From Blautia hansenii DSM 20583 (GTDB lineage Bacteria > Bacillota > Clostridia > Lachnospirales > Lachnospiraceae), in the NCBI RefSeq assembly GCF_002222595.2, contig NZ_CP022413.2, positions 380,501-444,500 of the forward strand: a stretch of DNA of 64,000 bases, written 5' to 3'. How positions within the stretch are numbered: position 1 is the first letter of the stretch; the number at the start of each line of letters is the position of its first letter. The notes below the pieces were generated by a model. That model saw only the letters and a list, made by a program, of their open reading frames with translations. It did no database searches and was not told the origin of the DNA. Positions 29,255-39,217 of this stretch are shown piece after piece. The position numbers and the translations under genes are program-made.

Positions 29255-29567
29255 GATTGCAGTTGTGGGCGACTATGACAGTATATACGGATTTGCTACA
29301 CTGGGCCTTGATACATTCCCTGTGGCCGACCGTAAAGAGGCAGAAGAAAAAATAGAGGCACTTGCCAGTCAGGAATATGGGATTATTTATATTACAGAAG
29401 CCTTGGCGGCTGAGTGCAAAAATGTAATAGAAAAATATCAGGAGAGAATTTTACCGGCGATTATTCAAATCCCCGGCGTGTCAGGAAATACCGGAGACGG
29501 TGTGCAGGGCGTGAAAAATTCAGTAGAACAGGCAGTAGGCTCTGATATTCTATTCAGTAATAATTAG
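29247..29567 (+). CDS. ntpG: V-type ATPase subunit F (NtpG)
   Basis: The 106-residue protein has the CheY-like N-terminal fold of subunit F (KIAVVGDYDSIYGFATLGLD), then YGIIYITEALA and PAIIQIPG, and a C-terminal helix that contacts subunit D in the central stalk. Its ATG lies inside the end of ntpC, with AGGGTAAGGGAG as ribosome site, so it depends on readthrough translation from that gene. The order here matches E. hirae. Confidence 0.92.
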   Translation: MYKIAVVGDYDSIYGFATLGLDTFPVADRKEAEEKIEALASQEYGIIYITEALAAECKNVIEKYQERILPAIIQIPGVSGNTGDGVQGVKNSVEQAVGSDILFSNN

Positions 29568-29581
29568 AAAGCAGGTGATGC

Positions 29582-31354
29582 GTGGCCATGAGCAAAGGTA
29601 TAATTAAAAAAGTAGCAGGTCCGCTGGTTATTGCAGAGGGCATGCGTGATGCAAATATGTTTGACGTTGTTCGTGTTAGTAATCAGCGTTTGATTGGTGA
29701 AATCATTGAAATGCATGGAGATGAAGCATCCATTCAGGTATATGAGGAAACTTCAGGTCTTGGTCCGGGAGAACCGGTAGAGTCCACAGAAGCTCCGCTG
29801 TCTGTTGAATTAGGACCTGGTTTGATTACCAGTATTTATGACGGTATTCAGCGTCCTCTGGATGATATTATGAAGGTTTGTGGAACAAACTTAAAAAGAG
29901 GTGTGGAAGTTCCTTCCTTAAAGAGAAATTTAAAATGGAATTTTGTTCCCACAGTAAAAGCAGGAGACCATGTAGAAAATGGTGACATTATCGGTACTGT
30001 TCAGGAAACCATCGTAGTAAACCATAAAATTATGGTGCCTTATGGCATGAGCGGTACTGTAAAAGAAATTAAAGCAGGAGAATTTACCGTTGAGGATGTT
30101 GTAGCTGTGATTACAACAGAGCAGGGTGACAAAGAGCTGACTATGATGCAGAAATGGCCGGTTCGTAGAGGTCGTCCATATCTGAAAAAGCTTCCTCCGG
30201 AAATGCCTCTTGTAACAGGACAACGTGTAGTTGATACCTTCTTCCCTATTGCAAAGGGTGGTGTTGCCGCTGTTCCGGGACCTTTCGGAAGCGGAAAAAC
30301 AGTTATTCAGCATCAGCTGGCAAAATGGGCAGAGGCGGACATCGTGGTTTATATCGGCTGCGGTGAACGTGGAAACGAGATGACAGACGTATTAAATGAG
30401 TTCCCTGAACTGAAAGACCCGAAAACAGGACAGTCCTTGATGGAAAGAACGGTATTGATTGCCAATACCTCCGATATGCCGGTTGCTGCCCGTGAAGCAT
30501 CTATTTACACAGGTATTACCATTGCAGAATATTTCCGTGATATGGGTTATTCTGTTGCACTTATGGCAGACTCCACTTCCCGTTGGGCGGAGGCTCTTCG
30601 AGAGATGTCAGGACGTCTGGAGGAAATGCCGGGTGAAGAAGGATATCCTGCATACCTCGGTTCTCGTCTGGCACAGTTCTATGAAAGAGCAGGACATGTA
30701 ATTTCTCTTGGAAAAGATAAGAGAGAGGGAGCATTGTCTGTAATCGGTGCAGTATCTCCTCCGGGTGGTGATATTTCTGAGCCGGTATCTCAGGCAACTC
30801 TTCGTATTGTAAAGGTATTCTGGGGCTTGGACTCTTCTCTTGCATACAAGAGACATTTCCCTGCAATTAACTGGCTTACCAGCTACTCCTTATATCTTGA
30901 CAATATGGAAAAATGGTTTAACGAGAAAGTTGCACCGGATTGGATGACAGGTCGTCAGAAAATGATGAGTCTTTTACAGGACGAAGCAGAGCTGGAAGAA
31001 ATTGTTAAGATGGTTGGTATGGATGCTTTATCAGCAGGCGACCGTCTGAAAATGGAAGCAGCACGCTCTATCCGTGAGGACTTTTTGCACCAGAACTCTT
31101 TCCATGAAGTGGACACTTACAGCTCTCTGAAAAAACAGTATTTGTTAATGAAGCTGGTAGTTGCATACTATGAGCAGGGTGTGGATGCTCTGGAAAAAGG
31201 CGCAAATATTCAGGATTTAGTAAAACTTGATGTTCGTGAGAAAATCGGACGTTTTAAATATGTGTTAGAAGAAAATTTGGATGAAGAATATAAAGCTGTA
31301 TTAGAACAGCTTGCAAAAGAAATTTCCAATATAACAGGGAAGGAGGACTTCTAA
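29582..31354 (+). CDS. ntpA: V-type ATPase catalytic subunit A
   Basis: The 590-residue protein has the P-loop GPFGSGKT (~233-240), the bulge domain (~115-190) that separates A from B subunits, and [20 protein letters not shown], a hallmark of the catalytic subunit. It hydrolyses or makes ATP in the cytosolic A3B3 head. The GTG at 29582 is the listed start; an ATG two codons later (29588) is equally good given the AGGTGATG site at 29573. It overlaps the start of ntpB by one base (TAATG). Confidence 0.97.
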   Translation: MAMSKGIIKKVAGPLVIAEGMRDANMFDVVRVSNQRLIGEIIEMHGDEASIQVYEETSGLGPGEPVESTEAPLSVELGPGLITSIYDGIQRPLDDIMKVCGTNLKRGVEVPSLKRNLKWNFVPTVKAGDHVENGDIIGTVQETIVVNHKIMVPYGMSGTVKEIKAGEFTVEDVVAVITTEQGDKELTMMQKWPVRRGRPYLKKLPPEMPLVTGQRVVDTFFPIAKGGVAAVPGPFGSGKTVIQHQLAKWAEADIVVYIGCGERGNEMTDVLNEFPELKDPKTGQSLMERTVLIANTSDMPVAAREASIYTGITIAEYFRDMGYSVALMADSTSRWAEALREMSGRLEEMPGEEGYPAYLGSRLAQFYERAGHVISLGKDKREGALSVIGAVSPPGGDISEPVSQATLRIVKVFWGLDSSLAYKRHFPAINWLTSYSLYLDNMEKWFNEKVAPDWMTGRQKMMSLLQDEAELEEIVKMVGMDALSAGDRLKMEAARSIREDFLHQNSFHEVDTYSSLKKQYLLMKLVVAYYEQGVDALEKGANIQDLVKLDVREKIGRFKYVLEENLDEEYKAVLEQLAKEISNITGKEDF

Positions 31355-32727
31355 TGCCAAAGGAATATAGAACAATACAGGAAGTTGCCGGACCTCTTAT
31401 GTTGGTTCGTGGCGTTGAAAACGTTCATTTTGATGAACTGGGTGAAATTGAATTGGCAAATGGCGAAACACGCCGCTGCCGTGTACTTGAAATTGACGGA
31501 AGTAATGCTCTGGTACAGCTTTTTGAAAGCTCCACAGGTATTAACCTCTCAAACAGCAAGGTTCGTTTCTTAGGAAGAAGTATGGAGCTTGGTGTATCTG
31601 AAGACATGCTGGGACGTGTCTTTGACGGTCTGGGGCGCCCGATTGATGACGGTCCGGAAATTTTGCCGGATGCCAGAATGGATATCAATGGTCTTCCTAT
31701 GAACCCAGCTGCAAGAAGCTATCCGGAAGAATTTATTCAGACAGGTGTTTCTGCCATTGATGGTTTGAATACACTGGTTCGTGGACAGAAGCTTCCTATC
31801 TTCTCCGCATCCGGTCTGCCTCATGCACAGCTTGCAGCTCAGATTGCAAGACAGGCCAAGGTACGTGGTTCAGGAGAGAACTTTGCCGTTGTATTTGCGG
31901 CTATGGGTATCACTTTCGAGGAAGCGAACTTCTTTACAGAGAGTTTTAAAGAAACAGGCGCTATTGACAGAACGGTATTATTTATCAATCTGGCAAATGA
32001 CCCGGCTGTTGAGCGTATTGCAACACCGAAAATGGCGCTGACAGCAGCAGAATATCTTGCATTTGAAAAAGATATGCACGTATTGGTTATTTTAACCGAT
32101 ATCACAAACTATGCAGATGCCCTTCGTGAGGTATCCGCAGCCCGTAAGGAAGTACCGGGACGTAGAGGTTATCCTGGTTACATGTATACCGACCTTGCAA
32201 CGATGTATGAAAGAGCCGGACGTCAGAAAGGCAAAAAGGGAAGTATTACCATGATACCAATTCTGACCATGCCTGAGGATGATAAAACTCATCCAATTCC
32301 TGACTTAACAGGATATATTACCGAAGGTCAGATTATTTTGAGTCGTGAATTATATCGTAAAGGCGTTACGCCCCCAATCGATGTATTACCGTCACTTTCC
32401 CGTCTGAAAGATAAAGGTATCGGTGAAGGAAAGACAAGAGCAGACCATTCCAATACCATGAACCAGCTTTTTGCAGCTTATGCACGAGGCAAAGAAGCAA
32501 AAGAATTGATGGTTATTTTAGGTGAAGCAGCTCTTTCCGATATTGACATTATTTATGCGAAATTTGCAGATGCCTTTGAGCAGGAATACGTTTCACAGGG
32601 ATATATGGCAAACCGTGACATTGAGGAAACTCTGAGAATTGGCTGGAAACTGCTTTCCATTCTTCCAAGAAGCGAGCTGAAACGTATTGATGATAAGTTC
32701 TTAGATGAATATTATGGAAAGTTCTAA
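31354..32727 (+). CDS. ntpB: V-type ATPase subunit B
   Basis: The protein has 457 residues and is the non-catalytic partner of subunit A. It lacks a true P-loop ([20 protein letters not shown] takes its place) and keeps [20 protein letters not shown] and the [21 protein letters not shown] block typical of B. It contributes an Arg to the catalytic site at the A-B interface. AAGGAGGAC at the end of ntpA is its ribosome site, so translation is coupled. Confidence 0.97.
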   Translation: MPKEYRTIQEVAGPLMLVRGVENVHFDELGEIELANGETRRCRVLEIDGSNALVQLFESSTGINLSNSKVRFLGRSMELGVSEDMLGRVFDGLGRPIDDGPEILPDARMDINGLPMNPAARSYPEEFIQTGVSAIDGLNTLVRGQKLPIFSASGLPHAQLAAQIARQAKVRGSGENFAVVFAAMGITFEEANFFTESFKETGAIDRTVLFINLANDPAVERIATPKMALTAAEYLAFEKDMHVLVILTDITNYADALREVSAARKEVPGRRGYPGYMYTDLATMYERAGRQKGKKGSITMIPILTMPEDDKTHPIPDLTGYITEGQIILSRELYRKGVTPPIDVLPSLSRLKDKGIGEGKTRADHSNTMNQLFAAYARGKEAKELMVILGEAALSDIDIIYAKFADAFEQEYVSQGYMANRDIEETLRIGWKLLSILPRSELKRIDDKFLDEYYGKF

Positions 32728-32762
32728 AGTGAATTCTGTAATAAGAAGAAAGAGGTGATATT

Positions 32763-33434
32763 TTGGCATCTACGCAGGTAACACCTACCAGAATGGAGCT
32801 TACCCGTCTGAAAAAGAAGCTGGTAACGGCGGTAAAGGGACATAAGCTTCTGAAAGATAAGCGTGATGAGCTTATGAGGCAGTTCCTTGATTTGGTAAGG
32901 GAAAACATGGCGCTGCGCCAGAAAGTAGAGGCAGGAATTTTATCCGCAAATAAGAACTTTGTCATTGCAAAAGCAGGTATGTCTGAGCAGATATTAAACA
33001 CAGCTTTAATGTCGCCCAAGCAGGAGGTTTATCTGGAAGCAGGGAAGAAAAATGTTATGAGTGTGGATATTCCGGTTTTTGAGACAAAGACCAGAACCGC
33101 AGATGCAAATGATGTTTATTCTTATGGTTTCGCATTTACCTCAGGGGATTTAGACGGAGCTGTGAAATCTCTGGCAGATATTTTGCCGGATATGTTAAGG
33201 CTTGCGGAAGTGGAGAAGTCCTGTCAGTTAATGGCTTCTGAAATTGAGAAGACACGACGCAGAGTAAATGCTCTGGAGCATGTTATTATTCCGGAGACAC
33301 AACAGAATATTAAGTATATTACCATGAAGCTTGATGAAAACGAGAGAAGTACACAAATTCGTTTGATGAAGGTAAAAGATATGATGTTGGAAGAAGCGCA
33401 TCATTATAAAGAAAAAGAGGTCATGGTGGAATAA
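32763..33434 (+). CDS. ntpD: V-type ATPase central shaft subunit D
   Basis: The start is TTG at 32763 after AAGAGGTGATAT. The 223-residue protein opens with TPTRMELTRLKKKLVTAVKGHKLLKDKRDEL-like residues (hallmark of subunit D) and has a second long helix near the end (RRRVNALEHVIIPETQQNI). The two helices form the rotating coiled-coil shaft. It is the last gene; E. hirae ntpH and ntpJ have no counterparts here. A terminator follows after 10 bases. Confidence 0.95.
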   Translation: MASTQVTPTRMELTRLKKKLVTAVKGHKLLKDKRDELMRQFLDLVRENMALRQKVEAGILSANKNFVIAKAGMSEQILNTALMSPKQEVYLEAGKKNVMSVDIPVFETKTRTADANDVYSYGFAFTSGDLDGAVKSLADILPDMLRLAEVEKSCQLMASEIEKTRRRVNALEHVIIPETQQNIKYITMKLDENERSTQIRLMKVKDMMLEEAHHYKEKEVMVE

Positions 33435-33444
33435 AAAGAATAGA

Positions 33445-33494
33445 AAAGATGATATGGAATTGTTTGAGGACAGTTCTGTATCATCTTTTTTTAG
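33445..33494 (+). terminator. terminator of the V-ATPase operon
   Basis: AAAGATGATA pairs with TATCATCTTT around a 24-base loop and is followed by TTTTTTT. Confidence 0.82.
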
Positions 33495-33606
33495 TTGGGG
33501 AGAAAAATGGCTAACATGAATGCACACTGATAAATTGCAATACTTGTAAAAGTACACAAAAAATATGTGTTAAAAATATGAAAAAGTGCAAAATATACAA
33601 AATAAC

Positions 33607-33635
33607 TTGACTACAAAATATGATAGTGGTATATT
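33607..33635 (+). promoter_or_regulatory. promoter of the ribokinase-ECF operon
   Basis: TTGACT (33607-33612) and TATATT (33630-33635) are 17 bp apart, 56 bp before the ribokinase start. No operator is obvious. Confidence 0.75.
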
Positions 33636-33691
33636 CTAGATAAAGAAAACAATTTAGGAAAATATTTTCCCGTATAAAAGGAGAGAAAATA

Positions 33692-34615
33692 GTGAGTAAT
33701 ATATTAGTAGTCGGAAGTCTGAATATGGATTTTGTAATTAACGTAAAGAAAATGCCACTTTCAGGTGAAACAATTTTGGGAGAGGATGTAAATCTTGTTC
33801 CGGGAGGAAAAGGTGCAAATCAGGCTTATGCTGTTGGAAAATTAGGCGGACAAGTAGACATGATTGGAGCAGTGGGAGATGATTTGTACGGAAGGATGCT
33901 GATAGAAAATCTTCAGAATGTAGGAGTGGGAATTTCGGGAATAGAGATTATTCAGGGAACGCCTACGGGAAATGCTTTTATTAGCGTTGACGAGGGAGGA
34001 GAAAACAGCATTATTGTTGTTCAGGGAGCAAATAATAAGCTGACAACACAGATGATAGACAAACATGTGAATTTGATTAAGAGAGCCGATATTATTATTA
34101 TGCAGCTGGAAATCCCTCTTGAGGTTGTAGAATATGTGAAAACCTTAGCACAGGAAAAGTTAATTATTTTAGACCCTGCGCCTGCACAGGATGATCTGCC
34201 AAAACAGTTTTTAGAAGGTTTTACTATTGTAAAGCCAAATGAAACGGAGCTTCAGACTTTAATCGGAAAAAAGCTTGAGACAAAAGAAGAGCTGATTTCG
34301 GGAGCGGAGGAATTATTAGAAAAAGGAATTCAGACAGTCATTGTTACATTAGGCGGAGATGGCGCTTTGCTTGTTACGAAAGATAAAACAGAGTATTTTA
34401 AGGCACAAAAAGTAACCGCAGTTGATACGACAGCAGCAGGAGATTGCTTTACCGCAGCATTGGCATTGGCATTAAGTAAAGGAAAGGCTTATGCTGAGGC
34501 AATTCAATTTGGAAACAGCGTGTCGGGAATTGTGGTAACACGAAAAGGAGCACAGACTTCCATACCCACAATGGAAGAAGTGATAGAAAAAATGAAGGAG
34601 GAGGAAAAAGAGTGA
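33692..34615 (+). CDS. rbsK: ribokinase
   Basis: This 307-residue PfkB-family sugar kinase has the N-terminal GSLNMDFVINVKKMPLSGET, the GGKGANQ motif (~38-44) that binds the sugar, and the anion-hole/catalytic motif DTTAAGD (~245-251, catalytic Asp 251). It phosphorylates ribose at O5. The start is a GTG after AAAAGGAGAGAAAATA. The stop overlaps the GTG of the nucleoside hydrolase (GTGA), which delivers free ribose. Together with the ECF transporter this makes a salvage route from nucleosides to ribose-5-phosphate. Confidence 0.92.
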   Translation: MSNILVVGSLNMDFVINVKKMPLSGETILGEDVNLVPGGKGANQAYAVGKLGGQVDMIGAVGDDLYGRMLIENLQNVGVGISGIEIIQGTPTGNAFISVDEGGENSIIVVQGANNKLTTQMIDKHVNLIKRADIIIMQLEIPLEVVEYVKTLAQEKLIILDPAPAQDDLPKQFLEGFTIVKPNETELQTLIGKKLETKEELISGAEELLEKGIQTVIVTLGGDGALLVTKDKTEYFKAQKVTAVDTTAAGDCFTAALALALSKGKAYAEAIQFGNSVSGIVVTRKGAQTSIPTMEEVIEKMKEEEKE

Positions 34616-35580
34616 AAAGACCGATAATTATTGATTGTGACCCGGGGGTAGATGATGCTTTGGCAATTATTCTGGCGTTAAAAAGTTCTGAGCTGGACCT
34701 GAAAGCTGTTTGTACAGTGTCAGGAAACGGTGATATTGATAATACAACGCAGAATGGGTTGAAGATTTTAGCTTTATGCGGAAGAGAAGACATTCCGTTG
34801 TATAGAGGGTCTGCAAGAGCATTGGATGATAAGCAGCCGGATACAGTTCCTGCTTTTGGAGATGACGGATTGGGAGGATATGCGTATACAATCGAGACTG
34901 AAAAAGAGGAAGAAGAAAAAAATGCGGTTGATTTTTTGGTAGAGACAGCGACAGAGCATCCGGGAGAAATTACATTGTTTGCCATAGGACCTTGTACTAA
35001 TATTGCAAAGGCAATTCGAAAAGACCCGGAATTCCCTAAAAAAATCAAACAGCTTATTATTATGGGAGGTGCAAAATATACAGGAAACATGAGTCCGGTA
35101 GCGGAATATAACTTTTGGGCGGATCCGTTAGCAGCAAAAGAAGTACTGAATGCAGGATTTCAGGATGCCGTTATGATAGGGCTTGACGTTACAAATAAAA
35201 TTGCTTTAGGTGCAGACGTTCGTGAGCTGCTCCGAATTTTTAATACAAAGTTATCTAACTTTTTATACAATGTTACACGTGTTGGTTTGGATGATAATTG
35301 GAATTCCAGAAGAAAACCGGTTGCACCGATGCACGATGTTTTGACTGTGGCATATTTTATCGATCCGACTATATTAACTTTAAAAAAGGCCAATATTGAT
35401 GTGCTTACCGATGGAATTGGAAGAGGTCAATCTATTGTGGATATTAACGGGCATTGGAATGACGGAAGGTGTAATGCGTGGTATGCGGCAGAGGTAGATG
35501 TGAATAAGTTTTATAAGCTGCTATTGACAACGATATTTGAAGAAAAGAAAGAAGAAATATTGGAGTATTTAAACCGATAA
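34612..35580 (+). CDS. inosine/uridine-preferring nucleoside hydrolase
   Basis: The protein has 322 residues. The metal site DCDPGVDDALAI is at 8-19, with catalytic Asp 10. Further active-site blocks are MGGAKYTGNMSPVAEYNFWADP (the ribose-binding Asn) and a late MHDVLTV His. It cleaves a ribonucleoside into base and ribose. The GTG start is preceded by AAGGAGGAGG and overlaps the ribokinase stop by four bases, so the two enzymes are made together. Base preference (purine or pyrimidine) cannot be read. Confidence 0.93.
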   Translation: MKRPIIIDCDPGVDDALAIILALKSSELDLKAVCTVSGNGDIDNTTQNGLKILALCGREDIPLYRGSARALDDKQPDTVPAFGDDGLGGYAYTIETEKEEEEKNAVDFLVETATEHPGEITLFAIGPCTNIAKAIRKDPEFPKKIKQLIIMGGAKYTGNMSPVAEYNFWADPLAAKEVLNAGFQDAVMIGLDVTNKIALGADVRELLRIFNTKLSNFLYNVTRVGLDDNWNSRRKPVAPMHDVLTVAYFIDPTILTLKKANIDVLTDGIGRGQSIVDINGHWNDGRCNAWYAAEVDVNKFYKLLLTTIFEEKKEEILEYLNR

Positions 35581-35599
35581 TTTGAAGGGAGAGAATATT

Positions 35600-36196
35600 A
35601 TGATGACAAAAAACAAAGGAAAAGATACATTTTCATTAATGGTAATTTTACTGATACCGGTTGCGATTGCAATTAATATTGTAGGCGGACAGATGACATC
35701 TATGTTAAAAATTCCGGTAGACTTGGACATGATAGGTGTGCTGCTTGTAGGTGCCTTGGCAGGTCCTATTCCAGCAGCTTTAACAGGAGTATTGACGAAC
35801 TTAATTAACGGAATTATGGATCCAAGCTGGCTTCCATACGCATTTTGTTCTTTCTTTATCGGTATTTCAGCAGGTCTGTTATCCAAATATAATATGATGA
35901 ATAAAATTTGGAAGCTGGCTGTTTCCGGTATTATTATCGCTTTAGTAGCTACTGTAACGGCAACTCCTATTACTGTATTCTTCTTTGGAGGTGCAACAGG
36001 GGGCGGCGCATCTATGATTGCAGCAGGCTTGATGGCAACAGGTAAACAGATTTTAGAGGCTGTTTTATCTGTATATATTGTTACAGAAACGATTGGAAAG
36101 ATGATTTCTATATTCGTAGCTTATGTGATTATTAAAGTTATTCCTGACAGAACATTAACAAAATATAAATATGGCATGAATTTTGTGAAGAAATAA
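35600..36196 (+). CDS. ECF transporter S component, probably for a nucleoside
   Basis: From the ATG at 35600 (GGGAGAGAATATT upstream) the protein has 198 residues and about six hydrophobic segments (NIVGGQMTSMLK, DLDMIGVLLVGALAGPIPAAL...). This layout, with acidic and Gly-rich loops, is that of substrate-binding S components. It is followed directly by T, A and A' genes of the same transporter (a group I ECF system) and preceded by nucleoside hydrolase and ribokinase. A nucleoside substrate is inferred from that context alone. It does not resemble RibU at 56081. Confidence 0.85.
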   Translation: MMTKNKGKDTFSLMVILLIPVAIAINIVGGQMTSMLKIPVDLDMIGVLLVGALAGPIPAALTGVLTNLINGIMDPSWLPYAFCSFFIGISAGLLSKYNMMNKIWKLAVSGIIIALVATVTATPITVFFFGGATGGGASMIAAGLMATGKQILEAVLSVYIVTETIGKMISIFVAYVIIKVIPDRTLTKYKYGMNFVKK

Positions 36197-36209
36197 TAGG
36201 AGAAAAAAG

Positions 36210-36977
36210 ATGGAAAATGCAGCAAAAGGGAAAAATAAAATTGTAGAATTGTATCCCCTGACAAAATTTTATTTAGCAATAGCGGCTGCAATTGTTGCAA
36301 TTGTTTTACCGGGTATTCTGTCAAAAGTTATTTGTTTTCTGGCTTTAAATGTATTGGCAATAGTCAGCGGGGTATATCCGGTATTCATTAGAAGAGTGAG
36401 AAATTCTGTTGGAATTTTGTTTCTTGTACTTCTTGTTGTACAGACCTTTTTTGCACCGGGAGAAACAGTGCTGTTTTCTTTCTGGATTTTTAAGGCAAAA
36501 TTGGAGGGGTTACTTTTTGCACTGAAGCTTGGATTTATTTTAGCCAGCGTAGGCTCGGCATTAATTTGGTTTTTTGCGGTAACTACGGAGAAGGATTTCG
36601 TACTTGCACTTGAAAAGAAGGGCTTAAGTCCGAAAGCATCTTATGTTGTACTGTCAACACTCCAGATGGTTCCTGTATTGAAAAAACGTTCTCAGACAAT
36701 TATGAACGCACAGAAAGCAAGAGGTGTGGAAACAGAAGGAAATATTTGGATACGTGCCAAGGTATTTGTTCCTACGATTGTTCCATTGGTGCTTAGTTCT
36801 ATTCAGGGAACAGAAGAAAGAGCGCTTACTTTGGAAGCACGTGGCTTTTCCGTAGAAACGCCCTCTACACATCTATATGATATCGAACCGAAGCCAATGG
36901 ACAGAGTCATGACAATCGTGATAACAGTTGTATTTTTACTTATTATTTTAGGGAGAGTGTTATTATGGGTTATATAG
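36210..36977 (+). CDS. ecfT: ECF transporter T component
   Basis: The 255-residue membrane protein has about five to six hydrophobic segments at ~20-55, 65-80, 100-125 and the end. Two ARG motifs, in NAQKARGVE (~170-172) and LEARGFS (~210-212), are the coupling helices that contact the two ATPases. It links the S component to the ATPases. The stop overlaps the next gene by 13 bp. Presence of its own T gene beside one S component means this is a dedicated transporter and not the shared one. Confidence 0.9.
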   Translation: MENAAKGKNKIVELYPLTKFYLAIAAAIVAIVLPGILSKVICFLALNVLAIVSGVYPVFIRRVRNSVGILFLVLLVVQTFFAPGETVLFSFWIFKAKLEGLLFALKLGFILASVGSALIWFFAVTTEKDFVLALEKKGLSPKASYVVLSTLQMVPVLKKRSQTIMNAQKARGVETEGNIWIRAKVFVPTIVPLVLSSIQGTEERALTLEARGFSVETPSTHLYDIEPKPMDRVMTIVITVVFLLIILGRVLLWVI

Positions 36978-37816
36978 AACTGAAAAATGTTACATATACA
37001 TATCCCCTTGCAAAAGAACCCAGTATTAAGGATGTTACTATTTCTTTGGAAAAAGGAAAATTTTATGCAGTTGTAGGAGCAAACGGAAGCGGAAAAACAA
37101 CGTTATGCAATATTATCCGTGGATTTATTCCGGGATTTTTTCAAGGAGAAATGGAAGGTGAGGTACTTTTAGAAGGAAAATCCTTGCAGCAATATACAAT
37201 GGGAGAATTAGCGCCAAAGATTGGTTATGTTTTTCAAAACCCTTTTAATCAGATTACGGGGGCGAGAGACAATGTATATGAGGAAATTGCCTATGGACTG
37301 GAAAATTTAGGCGTGAAAGTTGAGAAAATCAAAGATACTGTAAAAAAGGTTATGGAATTAACCAATACAGCGTATCTGGCAGAAAAAAATCCATTTGAAT
37401 TGTCAGGAGGCCAGCAGCAAAGGGTAGCGTTGGCATCTGTTCTCGCTTTAGAGCCTGATATTTTTGTAATTGATGAGCCTACCTCCCAGCTTGATCCCAA
37501 AGAAACGGAAAGAGTTTTTGATATTATTGATAAGATGAAAAAAATGGGAAAAACAATTATTCTGGTAGAGCATAAAATTGAATTGATTGCAGAATATGCA
37601 GATGAGGTTTTGGCATTGGAAGAGGGAGAACTCATTCGACAAGGTGAGAAGCATGAGGTGCTGTCAGATTTATCTTTATTAGAGCGGGATATTGAGCTGC
37701 CTCAGTCGGTAATTTTGGCAGATGAGCTGCGAAAACAGGGTATTCCTATTGATGAAAAAATTATTACAAAGGCGGAAATGGTGCATCAGCTGAAGAAAAC
37801 TATGAGTAAACGGTGA
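36965..37816 (+). CDS. ecfA: ECF transporter ATPase A
   Basis: The 283-residue ATPase has Walker A GANGSGKTT (~38-46), an intact signature LSGGQQQRV (~146-154) and Walker B IFVIDEPTSQLD (~166-177). The His switch is in LVEHKIELIAEYAD. A Q-loop QNPFNQITG is visible at ~91-99. It forms a dimer with the next protein. Its ATG lies inside the end of the T gene. Which of the two ATPases corresponds to EcfA1 is not certain. Confidence 0.9.
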   Translation: MGYIELKNVTYTYPLAKEPSIKDVTISLEKGKFYAVVGANGSGKTTLCNIIRGFIPGFFQGEMEGEVLLEGKSLQQYTMGELAPKIGYVFQNPFNQITGARDNVYEEIAYGLENLGVKVEKIKDTVKKVMELTNTAYLAEKNPFELSGGQQQRVALASVLALEPDIFVIDEPTSQLDPKETERVFDIIDKMKKMGKTIILVEHKIELIAEYADEVLALEEGELIRQGEKHEVLSDLSLLERDIELPQSVILADELRKQGIPIDEKIITKAEMVHQLKKTMSKR

Positions 37817-37828
37817 GGAGGATAAAAG

Positions 37829-38635
37829 ATGTCATTTATTAAATTTGAAAATGTAAAATTTGTTTATCCAAATGGTTTTTCAGCTGTTGAGGATATTAAT
37901 TTTGAAATCGGACAGGGGGAAAACATTGCCATTGTAGGACAAAATGGTGCAGGAAAGACCACTACTGTGAAGATGATTAACGGATTGTTAAAACCTACAA
38001 AGGGAAAAGTTATAGTTGCGGGTATGGATACAAGCGATTTTACGACAGCAGCTTTATCGAGAAAGGCAGGGTATGTTTTTCAAAATCCGGATGACCAGAT
38101 ATTCCATAATACTGTGGAAAAGGAAATTCAATTTGGGCCTGAGGTTTTGAAAATGAGCGAAAGTAAGGTTAAAGAGATGGTAGAATATTCTGCGAGGCTT
38201 ACAGGACTTACAGATGTAATGGAAGAAAATCCGTATAACCTTCCGTTGTCAGTAAGAAAGTTCGTCACTATTGCATCTATTCTTGCAATGGACACAGATA
38301 TTGTAATTTTGGATGAGCCTACGGCAGGACAGGATATTCGAGGAATACGTCTTTTGGAAAATATCTTAAAGGAGCTTACTGCAAAAGGAAAAACAATCGT
38401 TACGATTACACATGATATGGAATTTGTAGTTAATAATTTTAATAAAGTGTTTGTAATGGCGCATAAAAATCTTTTGAAGATTACAAATCCGAAAGAGGTG
38501 TTCAGTGATGACCGGTTATTGGAGGAGAGTATGCTGATGAAACCATACGTCAGTGAAATTGTATCTGAGCTGGGTTTTCCGGGGCAGATTACCTCAAGAG
38601 CTGAGCTGGTAGAATATGTGAAAAAGGCAAAATAG
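37829..38635 (+). CDS. ECF transporter ATPase A' with degenerate signature motif
   Basis: The 268-residue ATPase keeps Walker A GQNGAGKTT (~37-45), Q-loop QNPDDQIF and Walker B DIVILDEPTAGQD (~157-169) with VTITHD. However, the ABC signature is PLSVRKFVTIAS (~139-150) instead of LSGGQ. One of the two composite ATP sites of the A/A' dimer would therefore lack a normal signature, as in asymmetric ABC transporters. GAGGAGGATAAAAG is a good ribosome site. The MarR gene follows after 74 bp. Confidence 0.88.
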   Translation: MSFIKFENVKFVYPNGFSAVEDINFEIGQGENIAIVGQNGAGKTTTVKMINGLLKPTKGKVIVAGMDTSDFTTAALSRKAGYVFQNPDDQIFHNTVEKEIQFGPEVLKMSESKVKEMVEYSARLTGLTDVMEENPYNLPLSVRKFVTIASILAMDTDIVILDEPTAGQDIRGIRLLENILKELTAKGKTIVTITHDMEFVVNNFNKVFVMAHKNLLKITNPKEVFSDDRLLEESMLMKPYVSEIVSELGFPGQITSRAELVEYVKKAK

Positions 38636-38709
38636 AAAATAAAAACCCGTTGTTTTTATCATCTAAATCGGATATAATAAAACAAGAAGAATGTCGAAGG
38701 AGTGATAAA

Positions 38710-39156
38710 GTGGATCATTATGAGGTATTCCATGATATCCTTGTAAATTTATTTCAGGAAATTATGGATATAGAGGGAAAAGCACTGATTACTTCTGAAT
38801 TTAAAGATATTTCTGTCAATGATATGCATATTATGGAGGCAATCGGAGAAGAAAACGCTAAAAATATGTCTTCTGTTGCAAAGCTTTTATCTGTTACGGT
38901 GGGCACTTTGACCATTGCTATTAATGGTTTAGTGAAGAAGGGATATGTAGCTAGGGAAAGAAGTGAGGAAGACCGCAGAGTTGTTCTTATTTCTCTCACA
39001 GGGAAGGGACGTAAAGCCAATGAGCACCATAAGAAATTTCATGACGGAATGATACAGGCTCTTTTAAAGGATTTAGATGATGAACAACAGGAAATTTTAG
39101 TGAAGTCCTTATTAAATTTAAGAGAATTCTTTGATTCTTATGAAAATCAGAAATAA
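38710..39156 (+). CDS. MarR family regulator
   Basis: From the GTG at 38710 (GAAGGAGTGATAAA upstream) the protein has 148 residues. The winged helix covers ~45-110: DMHIMEAIG, then MSSVAKLLSVTVGTLTIAINGLVKKGYV and the wing RERSEEDRRVV. The N-terminus (VDHYEVFHDILVNLFQEIM) recalls FabT-type regulators of fatty-acid genes, but no fab genes are in the window. It may be the last gene of the ECF operon or a separate unit. It ends at a two-way terminator. Confidence 0.85.
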   Translation: MDHYEVFHDILVNLFQEIMDIEGKALITSEFKDISVNDMHIMEAIGEENAKNMSSVAKLLSVTVGTLTIAINGLVKKGYVARERSEEDRRVVLISLTGKGRKANEHHKKFHDGMIQALLKDLDDEQQEILVKSLLNLREFFDSYENQK

Positions 39157-39203
39157 AGGGTTGATGCAGAGGGCATATTTATGCCGATGCACAACCCTTT
39201 TCC
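39155..39203. terminator. bidirectional terminator
   Basis: AAAGGGTTG.TGCA pairs with TGCA.CAACCCTTT, with a T tract on the plus side and the complementary run on the minus side. It serves the MarR gene and the GH94 remnant, which converge here. Confidence 0.8.
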
Positions 39204-39217
39204 TGTTGGTTTTTTAA

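Noticed and set aside
38710..39156. Fatty-acid synthesis regulator FabT
   Set aside because: N-terminus is similar, but no fab genes follow, so only MarR family is claimed.
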